Assembly: GCA_030729785.1 (NCBI GenBank) | Contig: JANQWS010000084.1 | Coordinates: forward strand, 1 to 54,553 | Source: Algoriphagus sp. | Lineage (GTDB): Bacteria > Bacteroidota > Bacteroidia > Cytophagales > Cyclobacteriaceae | DNA length: 54,553 bases | Reading direction: 5' to 3' | In this document: one piece after another, positions 25,010 to 33,732 of the stretch | How positions within the stretch are numbered: the stretch's first letter is position 1 | Layout: each line of letters starts with the position of its first letter | The notes under the pieces: model-generated | Database searches by the model: none | What the model saw: the letters and a program-made list of their open reading frames with translations, nothing else | Told to the model about the DNA's origin: nothing | Translations under genes and position numbers: made by a program

Positions 25010-25576
25010 CTACTCGTACAATTTTTTGTCCAAAATATATTCCTCCACTTTTTCAGGGAGCAGGTAGCGGGCGGATAAGCCTGCCGCAAGGGTCTGACGG
25101 ATAAAAGTGGCTGAAATATCCAGCAAAGGTGCATCCACGTAGGTTATTCCCGGATGTTCTAGGCGCTTGACTTCCCCCGGTCTCGGATACACCAAGATGG
25201 GGTAGTTTTCCAAGATAGCTTGGTAATTTTTCCACTTGTGAAAATGGCTTAGATTATCTGAACCCAAGAATATGGAAAACTGATGCTGGGGGTACTTATC
25301 ACTCAAGTAAGCGAGTGTATCAATGGTGTAACTGGGCCGTGGCATTCGAAACTCTACGTCCGAAGCCCGAAATTGGTAATTATCATCGATAGCAAGTTCT
25401 ACCATCCGAAGTCGGTCCTGCTCGTGTGCCAGCGATTCTTGTTTTTTGAGAGGATTTTGAGGACTGACTACAAACCAAACTTGGTCCAATCCCCCTCGCT
25501 GAAAAAGGCTCTGAGCGATAATCAGATGTCCCATATGAATGGGATTGAAACTACCGAAGTATAGCCCTATTTTCAT
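25010..25576 (-). CDS. nadD: Nicotinate-nucleotide adenylyltransferase
   Basis: A 188-residue nucleotidyltransferase that adenylates nicotinate mononucleotide in NAD synthesis. The N-terminal GSFNPIHMGHL (8-18) carries the (H/T)xGH nucleotidyl-transfer motif, SDNLSHFHKW is the substrate loop, and LLDISATFIRQTLAAG is the C-terminal ISxTxIR-type motif. Length is normal. It begins 2 bp after gmk and is the last gene of the leftward sigma factor operon. Confidence 0.95.
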   Translation of the reverse strand: MKIGLYFGSFNPIHMGHLIIAQSLFQRGGLDQVWFVVSPQNPLKKQESLAHEQDRLRMVELAIDDNYQFRASDVEFRMPRPSYTIDTLAYLSDKYPQHQFSIFLGSDNLSHFHKWKNYQAILENYPILVYPRPGEVKRLEHPGITYVDAPLLDISATFIRQTLAAGLSARYLLPEKVEEYILDKKLYE

Positions 25577-25578
25577 AG

Positions 25579-26157
25579 TTAATGCTTTAGAAATTCCGTC
25601 ACCAAGGCAATGGTTTCTGCTGAAGAGCGAGCAAATTCATCGTTGAGTACGGTGACGTCAAATTGGGGCTCAAAGGTCATCTCAAACTTGGCCTTATACA
25701 CTCTTCGGGAAAGCGTCTCTTCGGTTTCTGTTCCGCGGTCTTGTAGTCGCGATTCCAAAACCTCCAAAGAAGGCACCTTCACAAAAATAGCCAACGCTTG
25801 CTCTCCAAAATAATGCTTTAGGGCCAACCCTCCTTTGACATCCACATCAAAAATCACTGCTTTTCCTTCCTTCCAAATTCGGTGCACCTCCTCTTTCAGC
25901 GTGCCGTAAAAATTGCCTGCATACACCTCTTCCCATTCCACAAAGGCATCTTGATCAATCTTTTGTTTGAACTCCTCGATACTCAAAAAATAGTAGTCCC
26001 TGCCGTGTACCTCGTGCCTTCCGCGACGATCACGGGTGCAGGCAGAGATAGAAAACCCCAGCTGGGGAACGTGCTGCATCAAGTGCTTGACTAGAGAAGT
26101 CTTTCCTGATCCAGAGGGAGCGGAAAAAATAATTGCTTTTCCTGAAGGGATACTCAT
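25579..26157 (-). CDS. gmk: Guanylate kinase
   Basis: A 192-residue kinase converting GMP to GDP with ATP. The P-loop SAPSGSGKTS (12-21), the GMP-binding TRDRR.....GRDYYFLS region, FVEWEEVYAGNFYGT and FDVDVKGGLALK are all typical, and the lid segment with RGTETEETLSRR follows. The start codon overlaps the stop of the anti-sigma gene by 4 bp (ATGA), so it is translationally coupled to the regulator pair. Confidence 0.95.
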   Translation of the reverse strand: MSIPSGKAIIFSAPSGSGKTSLVKHLMQHVPQLGFSISACTRDRRGRHEVHGRDYYFLSIEEFKQKIDQDAFVEWEEVYAGNFYGTLKEEVHRIWKEGKAVIFDVDVKGGLALKHYFGEQALAIFVKVPSLEVLESRLQDRGTETEETLSRRVYKAKFEMTFEPQFDVTVLNDEFARSSAETIALVTEFLKH

Positions 26158-26426
26158 CGCGCGTCTTGGATCATTTGGCGGATAGACTCCGCTAGTTTAT
26201 CAGGTACAGGTTGCTTGGTGCATTTGGTTTTGAGCACCTCTCGGATAGCTTGTTCCAAGTGAAAATGCGCAAAGCAGGGCTGACATTTGTCTAGCTTTTC
26301 TTGAAGCATTTCATTGCCCCCTTCTACGAGCTCTCCATCCAGGATACGTTCTAGGAGCTGGAAGCACTTGCTTACGTCATTGCATTGCAATTTCCGCTCT
26401 GGGGATGATTCTTCTTTATTTTCCAT
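26154..26426 (-). CDS. RsrA/ZAS-like anti-sigma factor
   Basis: A 90-residue cytoplasmic protein placed 10 bp after an ECF sigma gene. Cysteines at 15, 21, 48, 51 and 69 and the segment DKCQPCFAHFHLEQAIRE resemble zinc-binding anti-sigma factors of the RsrA group (CxxC followed by a helix with LEQ). In that group a His usually lies four residues before the CxxC; here that place is Lys44, so the metal site may differ or use C15, C21, H54 or H56. I start at the ATG at 26426; longer in-frame starts would overlap the sigma gene. Redox sensing is an inference. Confidence 0.72.
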   Translation of the reverse strand: MENKEESSPERKLQCNDVSKCFQLLERILDGELVEGGNEMLQEKLDKCQPCFAHFHLEQAIREVLKTKCTKQPVPDKLAESIRQMIQDAR

Positions 26427-26436
26427 AACTACTTGT

Positions 26437-27033
26437 TTAGTCCTCCTCTTCGTCTGTGGCATAACCCATGGATTGAGCATATCCTTTTAATGTGTCTTTC
26501 AATAAATTCCTTGCTCGATGGAGCCTAGACCTAACCGTGCCGATGGGAATATCCAAAATCTTCGCCATTTCTTCGTAGGTAAATCCTTCTAAATCAGCAA
26601 GGATAATCACCGTTCGAAAATCCACCGCCAAGGCATTCAAGGCATTGGAGATCTCATCCCCCAACATGTCCCTGACCGATTCCGCACGGAGGTCACTTGT
26701 ACGCTGGTAGTCTGCATCGTCGGAATTGTAAAAGGTCTCTACTTCTTGGTAATCCACCGTAGCGGGTTTCTTACTCTTTTTTCGGTAATCGTTGATGAAA
26801 CTATTTTTGAGGATACGAAACAACCAGGCTTTCGCATTGGTCCCCTGCTCAAAAGAATTGATAAAACGGAAGGCTTTCATGTAGGTGTCTTGTACCAAAT
26901 CCTTGGCATCGTCTTCATCGAAAGTCAGACGGAAGGCGAAATTGTACATGGAATCAATATGAGGCATAAACTCACCATCAAAGATGGTAGATCGCTCTTC
27001 CTGAGAATATTTCCTTCGCTGTACATCAGACAT
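26437..27033 (-). CDS. ECF-type RNA polymerase sigma factor (SigR/RpoE-like)
   Basis: A 198-residue sigma-70 family protein with only regions 2 and 4. Region 2 shows FRLTFDEDDAKDLVQDTYMKAFRFINSF and AWLFRILKNSFINDYRK; region 4 shows FRTVIILADLEGFTYEEMAKILDIPIGTVRSRLHRARNLLK with its helix-turn-helix. The acidic linker between them is longer than in minimal ECF factors. I prefer the ATG at 27033 (MSDVQRRKY) over one 18 bp upstream. It heads an operon with an RsrA-like anti-sigma, gmk and nadD, and diverges from an acyltransferase gene across 126 bp. Autoregulation is likely but I could not identify the promoter. Confidence 0.9.
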   Translation of the reverse strand: MSDVQRRKYSQEERSTIFDGEFMPHIDSMYNFAFRLTFDEDDAKDLVQDTYMKAFRFINSFEQGTNAKAWLFRILKNSFINDYRKKSKKPATVDYQEVETFYNSDDADYQRTSDLRAESVRDMLGDEISNALNALAVDFRTVIILADLEGFTYEEMAKILDIPIGTVRSRLHRARNLLKDTLKGYAQSMGYATDEEED

Positions 27034-27159
27034 AAGCTCAAAAATACACAATGCCTCAAATTATACCTAAAATCACCTCCTCTTTCGCTGCTTTTCCTTT
27101 ATTTTGTAACAGCTTCCTCCTTCATTTGGGAACAGGTTATCTCCTACTATCGCAAACGC

Positions 27160-27996
27160 ATGTTTTTCTTTCGGTTATTTTCTCAACTACCTCTTGGGGT
27201 TTTGTACCTGTTTACTGATGTCCTTTACTTCATCGCAAGGTATATCATCCGCTACCGTAAAAAAGTAATTGACGATAATCTGCTCCATGCCTTTCCTGAA
27301 AAATCAAGTGAAGAACGGAAAGCAATTCGAAATCGGTTTTACCGAAACTTCACCGATTCCATTGCAGAAACCATCAAGTCCCTCAGTATTTCCAAAGCGG
27401 AACTGGCCCAAAGATTCACCATTACCAATCAAGATTTCCTGGATCAAGGGGTGAAAAATGGGTCCAGTGTCTTACTCCTTGCTGGGCATTTTTTCAATTG
27501 GGAGCTGGGACTTCAACAAGCAGCAGTACTCAGCAAGGTACCTTCTGAGGGAGTCTATTTAAAGATCAATAGCCCATTTTTTAACCAACTCATGTACCAA
27601 GCACGCACTCGCTTTGGGAATACCGTGACGGAGAAAAATGAGTTTCGCGAAACTGTCAAAACCCTCAGTTCTGATCATCGCGTGGTACAGCTGGCGGCAG
27701 ATCAGCGTCCCAATCGACGAACTACACGCTACCAGCGCAACTTTCTAAATCGACCCGCTTACTTCTTTGAAGGAGCAGAGCATATTGCTAAAAGTAGCAA
27801 CCTCCCGGTGTACTTTGGTGAAATATCCAAACTTGGAAGAGGACGCTACCAGGCTACCTACGAGCTGCTTGCCAAAGGCCCCTACGATGGGCATTTAGCG
27901 CACAGCATCACGGATGCCTTCTGTGCCAGGTTGGAAGCGAACATCCATTTCCAGCCGGACCTGTATCTTTGGAGTCACAAGCGCTGGAGAGTTTGA
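27160..27996 (+). CDS. LpxL/HtrB-like lysophospholipid/lipid A acyltransferase
   Basis: A 278-residue membrane-associated acyltransferase. The HxxxxE catalytic motif is H110-FFNW-E115 (LLAGHFFNWE), followed by LAADQRP and RPAYFFEGAEHIAKSSNLPVYFG, the usual later blocks of the LpxL/HtrB family that transfers secondary acyl chains to lipid A. N-terminal hydrophobic segments (about 2-30) anchor it to the inner membrane. The frame is open far upstream across the sigma gene, but the family begins at the ATG at 27160 (MFFFRLFSQLPLGVLY). Confidence 0.88.
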   Translation: MFFFRLFSQLPLGVLYLFTDVLYFIARYIIRYRKKVIDDNLLHAFPEKSSEERKAIRNRFYRNFTDSIAETIKSLSISKAELAQRFTITNQDFLDQGVKNGSSVLLLAGHFFNWELGLQQAAVLSKVPSEGVYLKINSPFFNQLMYQARTRFGNTVTEKNEFRETVKTLSSDHRVVQLAADQRPNRRTTRYQRNFLNRPAYFFEGAEHIAKSSNLPVYFGEISKLGRGRYQATYELLAKGPYDGHLAHSITDAFCARLEANIHFQPDLYLWSHKRWRV

Positions 27997-28154
27997 AAAA
28001 ATAGCTATCTAAATAAAGTCTTATCTCCACAATTTGGAGAAGTGGCCGATTCCTAGACCAAAAGAATAAACTAATTTCATCACTGAATTTCACTAGATTC
28101 AAGTTTCTGGAACAACAGGTCTTGCTACTTAAGTCTAGCTACTTGATACTCAAA

Positions 28155-30416
28155 ATGGATTACCTCAAGGAACTCAATTCCGAACAACGACAAGCCGTAG
28201 AACATACCGACGGCCCTGTGATGATCATTGCCGGTGCAGGATCTGGCAAAACGCGGGTACTTACCTACCGGATTGCCCATCTTATCTATGCCAAAGGAGT
28301 AGATGCCTTTAATATCCTGTCCCTGACCTTTACCAATAAGGCGGCTAGCGAGATGAAGCATCGGATTGAGAAATTGGCAGGGTTGGAAGCTCGGAATACC
28401 TGGATGGGGACCTTTCACTCCGTTTTTGCTAAAATCTTGCGGGTAGAAGCCGACAAACTCGGGTACCCATCCAACTTCACTATTTACGATACTGACGACT
28501 CCAAATCCCTGATCCGAACCTTGGTAAAAGAACTTCGCCTAGACGACAAGGTTTATAAACCCAGCGTGGTGCTATCCCGAATTTCTGGGGCAAAAAATAG
28601 ACTTATCTCTTGGCAAACCTACCAAAACGATCCCTTTGTGAAGGCGGATGACGAAGCAGCCCTTCGCCCTCGAATGGGTGAAATTTACCAACGCTACCAG
28701 GAACGTCTATTTAAAGCAGGAGCGATGGACTTTGACGACCTCCTATTCAATACCAACGTGTTGTTTCGAGATCACCTAGAAGTGCTCAATAAGTACCAGC
28801 AGCGTTTTAAATACGTGATGGTGGATGAGTTTCAGGACACCAATATTTCTCAGTACCTCATCACTAAAAAACTGGCTGCTGTACATCAAAATATCTGCGT
28901 AGTGGGGGATGATGCCCAAAGTATTTACGCCTTTCGAGGAGCGGATATTCAGAATATCCTAAACTTTGAGAAGGACTACCCAGACTTATTTGTGGTAAAA
29001 CTGGAGCAAAACTACCGCTCCACCAAGACCATCGTGGAAGCTGCTAACTCAATAATTGACAAGAACAAAGCCCAACTCAAAAAGATCGTTTGGACCTCCA
29101 ACCCCGAAGGAGACCTAATCGAATTGATCAAAGCCTCCTCAGACAACGAGGAGGGGAGACTTGTGGCAACCACCATTTTTGAGGAGAAAAATAATAAAAA
29201 GCTCCAAAACAGTGACTTTGCCATCCTGTATCGGACTAACTCCCAGTCCCGTGCCATGGAAGAGGCTTTGCGTAAGCTCAACCTAACCTATAAAATCGTG
29301 GGAGGTCTCTCCTTCTACCAACGTAAGGAGATCAAGGACTTGATGGCTTACCTCCGCTTTGCCGTTAACCCCGCAGATGAGGAAGCCTTCAAGCGCATCA
29401 TCAACTACCCGAAAAGAGGAATTGGGGATACTTCGGTCGAAAAAATCCTTGTTTCGGCCTACGAACACGACATTCCTCTCTGGGATGTGGTGCAAAATGC
29501 ACATAGCTTCTTAGGCGGAAGAGCAGGGGTATCTGTAGACGATTTCTCGACCATGATCAAAGCATTTCAAATCGAAATCGAACGAAAAGATGCATTTGAA
29601 GCCGCAAGTTCAGTGGCCAAACAAAGTGGGTTGCTTCGGGAGCTTTATGAAGACAAGACCATCGAAGGCCTAAGTCGCTACGAAAACGTGCAGGAATTAC
29701 TCAATGCGATTAAGGAGTACGTAGACAACCCCGAAAATGAGGACAAGAGTTTGGGTGCCTTTCTTCAGGAAATCGCCCTACTCACCGACAACGATCAGGA
29801 CAAAAGTCAAACCGATGCCATTACCTTGATGACCATCCACGCCTCCAAAGGATTGGAATTTAAGCAGGTGTTTGTCGTCGGGATGGAAGAAGACCTTTTT
29901 CCCTCCCAAATGATGATGCAAAGTCGAGAAGACTTGGAAGAGGAACGCAGGCTCTTTTACGTAGCCTCCACCCGTGCCATGGAAAAATTATACCTCAGCT
30001 ATGCACTCACCCGCTACCGCTTTGGGCGCTTGCTGAATTGCGAACCCAGTCGATTTTTGGAGGAGGTCAATCCGGCCATGCTCAAGGTAAATAAGCGTCT
30101 TTCGGCTACCCGTGACTTTCCTGGCGCCTTTCGCAAAGACGGCCCTCCAGGTGGAACTGGATTTATTGGGATCAGAAAGCAAGCAGAATCTCGCTTACCA
30201 ACTGCCATGAATGTGCACACGCCCAGTCCAGACTTTAAACCCAGCAATACAAATGGACTGAAAGAAGGGCAATTGGTGGAGCATCCTAAATTTGGCTTTG
30301 GTAAGGTTCAAAAAATTGAAACCGAAGGACTTAACAAAAAAGCAAGCATTCAATTTGAACATTTTGGGGAGAAAACTTTATTGCTTAGCTTTGCCAAGCT
30401 CAGAATCATAGACTAA
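28155..30416 (+). CDS. UvrD/PcrA-type ATP-dependent DNA helicase
   Basis: A 753-residue superfamily 1A 3'-5' helicase for repair and replication restart. Motifs in order: Q-motif (LNSEQRQAVEHTDGP), Walker A GAGSGKTR (27-34), LTFTNKAASEMKHR, motif II VDEFQDTN, motif III GDDAQSIYAFRGA, motif IV QNYRST, TIHASKGLEF and VASTRAMEKLYLS. The C-terminal Tudor-like tail (GQLVEHPKFGFGKVQKIE...) that contacts RNA polymerase in PcrA/UvrD is present. Start chosen at the ATG at 28155; an upstream in-frame ATG adds 11 residues unlike the family. Confidence 0.95.
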   Translation: MDYLKELNSEQRQAVEHTDGPVMIIAGAGSGKTRVLTYRIAHLIYAKGVDAFNILSLTFTNKAASEMKHRIEKLAGLEARNTWMGTFHSVFAKILRVEADKLGYPSNFTIYDTDDSKSLIRTLVKELRLDDKVYKPSVVLSRISGAKNRLISWQTYQNDPFVKADDEAALRPRMGEIYQRYQERLFKAGAMDFDDLLFNTNVLFRDHLEVLNKYQQRFKYVMVDEFQDTNISQYLITKKLAAVHQNICVVGDDAQSIYAFRGADIQNILNFEKDYPDLFVVKLEQNYRSTKTIVEAANSIIDKNKAQLKKIVWTSNPEGDLIELIKASSDNEEGRLVATTIFEEKNNKKLQNSDFAILYRTNSQSRAMEEALRKLNLTYKIVGGLSFYQRKEIKDLMAYLRFAVNPADEEAFKRIINYPKRGIGDTSVEKILVSAYEHDIPLWDVVQNAHSFLGGRAGVSVDDFSTMIKAFQIEIERKDAFEAASSVAKQSGLLRELYEDKTIEGLSRYENVQELLNAIKEYVDNPENEDKSLGAFLQEIALLTDNDQDKSQTDAITLMTIHASKGLEFKQVFVVGMEEDLFPSQMMMQSREDLEEERRLFYVASTRAMEKLYLSYALTRYRFGRLLNCEPSRFLEEVNPAMLKVNKRLSATRDFPGAFRKDGPPGGTGFIGIRKQAESRLPTAMNVHTPSPDFKPSNTNGLKEGQLVEHPKFGFGKVQKIETEGLNKKASIQFEHFGEKTLLLSFAKLRIID

Positions 30417-30481
30417 TCACCTACACTTCAACCCATGGTGATTTTTTGTTTGCTTGTAACAGGCAAAAATTAAGAGAAGAT

Positions 30482-31132
30482 ATGGAGCTTAAGGACACCG
30501 AAAAACAACCACTTATTTTGAAAGAATACGGAAAAAACATCCAACAACTGGTACAGCATGTGACTGGAATTGCTGATCGCGAGCGCCGCACACAAAGTGC
30601 CTACACCATTGTGGAAATCATCAAGCAGCTCAATCCAAGCCTCAAGCAGGAAAATGACCAAAAACTTTGGGACGATTTATACATCATGTCCAATTTTACC
30701 TTGGATATTGATGGGCCTTTTCCTATGCCAGAGAAGGAGCTTCTAGGCAAAAAACCACAGCCGGTAGGCTACCCCAAAGGACAAATTAAGTTCAAGCACT
30801 ACGGGAGAAACATTGAAAAGCTAATTGAAAAAGCTGTAGAAATCGAAAACGACGAAGAACAGGAAAATGCGATCATCTACATCGGGCAGCTCATGCGTAG
30901 CTTTCACTCTACTTGGAACCGAGATAATTTTGATGACGGAATCATCATAGACGATATCAAAACCCTCTCCAAAGGCAAACTCCACATTGACTTAGAAAAA
31001 GTTCGTGAGAATGCCCTTTTTGAATCCAATACCCGAAGAGACTTCAAAATTCCTCACCAAGAGGAGGAGCATTCTAAAAAGAAAAACAACCACGGAAAGA
31101 AATTCCGCCCAAGCCACAAAAAACGAAGATAA
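30482..31132 (+). CDS. DUF4290 family protein
   Basis: A 216-residue soluble protein of the Bacteroidota-specific DUF4290 family. It has two similar helical parts, each opening with a YGKNIQQLVQ / YGRNIEKLIE-type motif (near residues 15 and 113), which suggests internal duplication. The tail is lysine-rich and disordered (HSKKKNNHGKKFRPSHKKRR), possibly nucleic-acid binding. Function is unknown. It stands 4 bp before murA, so the two are almost certainly co-transcribed, a pairing that may tie it to envelope growth. The ATG at 30482 gives the conserved MELKD start. Confidence 0.88.
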   Translation: MELKDTEKQPLILKEYGKNIQQLVQHVTGIADRERRTQSAYTIVEIIKQLNPSLKQENDQKLWDDLYIMSNFTLDIDGPFPMPEKELLGKKPQPVGYPKGQIKFKHYGRNIEKLIEKAVEIENDEEQENAIIYIGQLMRSFHSTWNRDNFDDGIIIDDIKTLSKGKLHIDLEKVRENALFESNTRRDFKIPHQEEEHSKKKNNHGKKFRPSHKKRR

Positions 31133-31136
31133 GCAC

Positions 31137-32444
31137 ATGGCGTCTTTTAGAGTCGAAGGTGGGCACCACCTCCAAGGAGAAATCATCCCTCAAGGTGCAA
31201 AAAATGAAGCATTACAAATTCTTTGTGCAGTTCTCCTAACTTCTGAGGAAGTAACCATCCACAAGGTTCCGAACATTCGAGACGTCAATAAGCTCATCGA
31301 GCTCCTCTCGGACATGGGCGTGAAAGTTCAAAAACTTGGCCCTGAGTCCTACACTTTTAAAGCAAATGAGGTCAATCTAGATTACCTAGAAACGGAAGAC
31401 TTTCTTACCAAAGCTTCTGCTCTTCGTGGTTCAGTGATGATCTTAGGTCCTCTTTTGGCTCGCTTTGGGACGGGCAAGCTATCCAAACCAGGCGGAGATA
31501 AAATCGGCCGTAGACGCATGGATACCCACTTCTTTGGCTTTCAAAAGTTGGGGGCCCAGTTTCACTACGATGCCAAAAACGAAATCTTTCACATCGATGG
31601 TAAAAACCTCAAAGGCAGCTACATGCTTTTGGACGAGGCTTCCGTGACAGGTACTGCCAACATCGTCATGGCAGCGGTAATGGCCGAGGGGAAGACTACT
31701 ATCTACAATGCAGCATGCGAACCCTATTTGCAGCAGCTTTGCGACATGCTCAACCGCATGGGTGCTCAGATCACTGGTGTAGGTTCCAACCTTCTCCATA
31801 TTGAAGGAGTGAAGATTCTAGGAGGAACCACTCATACGCTCCTTCCTGATATGATTGAGATTGGCTCATTTATTGGAATGGCCGCCATGACCCAGTCCGA
31901 AATCACCATCAAAGATTGTCAAATCCACCGCTTGGGCATCATTCCGGAGACCTTCCGACGTATGGGCATCCAGTTGGAGTTTAGAGGAGACGACATCTTT
32001 GTGCCCGCACAACAACACTACGAAATCGAAACCTTTATCGATGGTTCCATCCTTACGGTAGCGGATCAAATCTGGCCTGGGTTTACCCCTGACCTCTTGT
32101 CTATCATCTTGGTGACGGCCACTCAGGCGAAAGGAACCGTACTTGTGCACCAGAAAATGTTTGAATCCCGCTTGTTCTTTGTGGACAAGCTAATCGATAT
32201 GGGTGCACAGATTATCCTTTGTGATCCGCATCGAGCCACCGTGATTGGATTGGATCGAAAATACCCCCTTCGTGGGATTCGAATGACTTCTCCAGATATT
32301 CGTGCCGGGGTATCTCTTTTGATTGCGGCCATGTCTGCCAATGGCACTTCAGTCATCGACAACATCGAACAAATCGACCGCGGTTACCAAAACATCGACG
32401 AGCGCCTCAATGCATTAGGTGCCAAAATCACCCGGATTGATTAA
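31137..32444 (+). CDS. murA: UDP-N-acetylglucosamine 1-carboxyvinyltransferase with Asp at the fosfomycin site
   Basis: A 435-residue enolpyruvyl transferase for the first committed step of peptidoglycan synthesis. Early GAKNEALQILCA carries the conserved KN pair, with TASALRGSVMILGPLLARFG, VTGTANIVMAA and RAGVSLLIAAM later. In the active-site loop SKPGGDKIGRRRMDTH the residue matching E. coli Cys115 is Asp121. Asp is known from several lineages, remains catalytically competent and prevents covalent inactivation by fosfomycin. The ATG at 31137 follows the DUF4290 stop by 4 bp. A strong terminator ends the operon. Confidence 0.95.
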   Translation: MASFRVEGGHHLQGEIIPQGAKNEALQILCAVLLTSEEVTIHKVPNIRDVNKLIELLSDMGVKVQKLGPESYTFKANEVNLDYLETEDFLTKASALRGSVMILGPLLARFGTGKLSKPGGDKIGRRRMDTHFFGFQKLGAQFHYDAKNEIFHIDGKNLKGSYMLLDEASVTGTANIVMAAVMAEGKTTIYNAACEPYLQQLCDMLNRMGAQITGVGSNLLHIEGVKILGGTTHTLLPDMIEIGSFIGMAAMTQSEITIKDCQIHRLGIIPETFRRMGIQLEFRGDDIFVPAQQHYEIETFIDGSILTVADQIWPGFTPDLLSIILVTATQAKGTVLVHQKMFESRLFFVDKLIDMGAQIILCDPHRATVIGLDRKYPLRGIRMTSPDIRAGVSLLIAAMSANGTSVIDNIEQIDRGYQNIDERLNALGAKITRID

Positions 32445-32468
32445 CTCCACTCCCTGCCTGATTTTCAG

Positions 32469-32503
32469 ATCCCCTTGACATTTAGCGTCAAGGGGATTTT
32501 TTT
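32469..32503 (+). terminator. Rho-independent terminator after murA
   Basis: An 11-bp perfect stem, ATCCCCTTGAC (32469-32479) with its complement GTCAAGGGGAT (32487-32497), and a 7-nt loop are followed by a run of seven T (32497-32503). It lies 24 bp beyond the murA stop codon. Confidence 0.92.
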
Positions 32504-32683
32504 GTTAAAATGCCTTTTTCTCACAATTGTATCTATCTTAATTTTCTCGATTTTCAACCAATTAACAAACATTATTTTGCTCTCAATTACGCGGCAAATG
32601 GGCTGAGAGCTGTATTCAATTCTAGAAAAAGACGCCGAATCTGTAAAAGCCATCCGGTTTGATCCCTGATATTTTAACTTATC

Positions 32684-32833
32684 TGATTATCCGGTTTTTA
32701 ACCACTAACCAAAGAAAATAAGGTTTGAGAATCAATTTATTGGGCTGTCGACCCTGGTCTGTTGTCAGTAAACGATTATCCACAGTAATTCAAACAATTT
32801 TTTAGCTACTGGTAAGATTTCGGAAAATCAGAT
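32684..32833. repeat. MITE-like repeat, copy C (inverted, near full length)
   Basis: In reverse orientation this matches copy A over about 150 bp. TGATTATCCGG at 32684-32694 corresponds to the right end, CCACTAACCAAAGAAAATAAGG to the GTTAGTGG block, GACCCTGGTCTGTTGTCAG to the GACAGACCACAGTC block, CGATTATCCACAG (32773-32785) to the internal GCGGATAATCG, and GCTACTGG with CGGAAAATCAGA (ending about 32833) to the left end. It fills the middle of the 439-bp gap after murA; I see no gene there. Confidence 0.75.
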
Positions 32834-32883
32834 TAACTTAATTTACTTCAAAAGGAAATTAGCCTCAACGAAAAAAGTAGTGT

Positions 32884-33300
32884 ATGAAAAAAATTAAAAT
32901 TGTTCTCTTCCTGTTGTTTTTTGGTCAAACCACCTTTGGATTTTGTCAGACTCAAGCAGAGTTAAATAGAACCTCCTATCAAATGTTTAAAGAAGCAGAA
33001 GCTGAAATGAATGAAGTATATGAAGAGATTCTAAATTCATATGCTGAGGATTCAGAGTTTATTTCAAATCTGAAGAAAGCCCAACAATTTTGGATGGAGT
33101 TTAGATCTTTAGAATTAAAAGTAGTTTTTCCAGATAGAGAAGCCGGCTATTACGGAAGTATTCAACCCCTATGTGTCAATCAGCATATGACAGCGTTGAC
33201 CCAAGAAAGGACAAAGAGGCTAAGAATATGGTTAATTGGGACTTCAGAGGGAGATATATGTTCGGGAACAATAAAGTGGACTAGTAAAGATCCTGACTAA
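32884..33300 (+). CDS. Secreted LprI-like (DUF1311) protein
   Basis: A 138-residue exported protein with a signal peptide (core IVLFLLFFGQTTFG, end FCQ) and the DUF1311/lysozyme-inhibitor LprI-like core: LNRTSYQMFKEAEAEMNEVYEEIL, a helical middle, LKKAQQFWMEFRSLEL and a C-terminal LCVNQHMTALTQERTKRLRIWL segment. Cysteines in CVNQ and ICSG probably form a disulphide. The M. tuberculosis namesake inhibits lysozyme; function here is unproven. The gene is clearly more AT-rich than its neighbours and is flanked on both sides by repeat-rich non-coding DNA, so recent arrival is possible. Confidence 0.8.
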   Translation: MKKIKIVLFLLFFGQTTFGFCQTQAELNRTSYQMFKEAEAEMNEVYEEILNSYAEDSEFISNLKKAQQFWMEFRSLELKVVFPDREAGYYGSIQPLCVNQHMTALTQERTKRLRIWLIGTSEGDICSGTIKWTSKDPD

Positions 33301-33340
33301 AAAAATGGGCTTTTTCAAAAAAAGTAAAAGCCATTTTTCC
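33301..33340 (+). terminator. Possible terminator after the LprI-like gene
   Basis: AAATGG(G)CTTTT and AAAAGCCATTT can pair across a short A-rich loop directly after the stop codon, followed by TTTTT. The stem is AT-rich with one bulge, so it is a weak rho-independent candidate. Confidence 0.5.
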
Positions 33341-33429
33341 GAGAGCGCTACTTTTTTTCTGATACAAGATAATTAGTGAATTCGACGGTTATTGATTTCC
33401 CACTTGGTCTTTTGTAACGATAGAAAATA

Positions 33430-33655
33430 TGATTTGAGCTTCATTTTAATGAGCTGTGGTGTAAAAACTTGTCAACAGTTGACCGTCGACGGACCACAGT
33501 TAGTAGTGGCCTGGTACTAAAAATCGTATTAAAATTTGGATGCTAGACTCAGTCTAACAACGACTCGGCTGTCGTTAGTGGACGGTTGACCGATGGCAAA
33601 TATCTTCAGGAGACAAAATCCTATTGAACAACTCCCATGATTGCAGATAATCAAA
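33430..33655. repeat. Decayed relatives of the MITE-like repeat in a 432-bp gap
   Basis: GTCAACAGTTGACCGTCGACGG with ACCACAG (33471-33500) and the roughly inverted GTCGTTAGTGGACGGTTGACC (33571-33591) resemble the GACCACAGTC/CGGTCCAC blocks of copy A. GCAGATAATCA (33643-33653) looks like a decayed terminal GCGGATAATCA. The gap before the dehydratase otherwise shows no gene. Confidence 0.5.
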
Positions 33656-33732
33656 TTTTCATTTCACTTGTCTGATCCATTTTTAAGAATTTTTGGTAAC
33701 TTCTTGGCCAATTCTTTAAACCCATTGCTTGT

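Noticed and set aside
26746-27159. Upstream extension of the LpxL-like gene by 138 codons
   Set aside because: This part is antisense to the ECF sigma gene and shows no acyltransferase similarity; the family starts at 27160.
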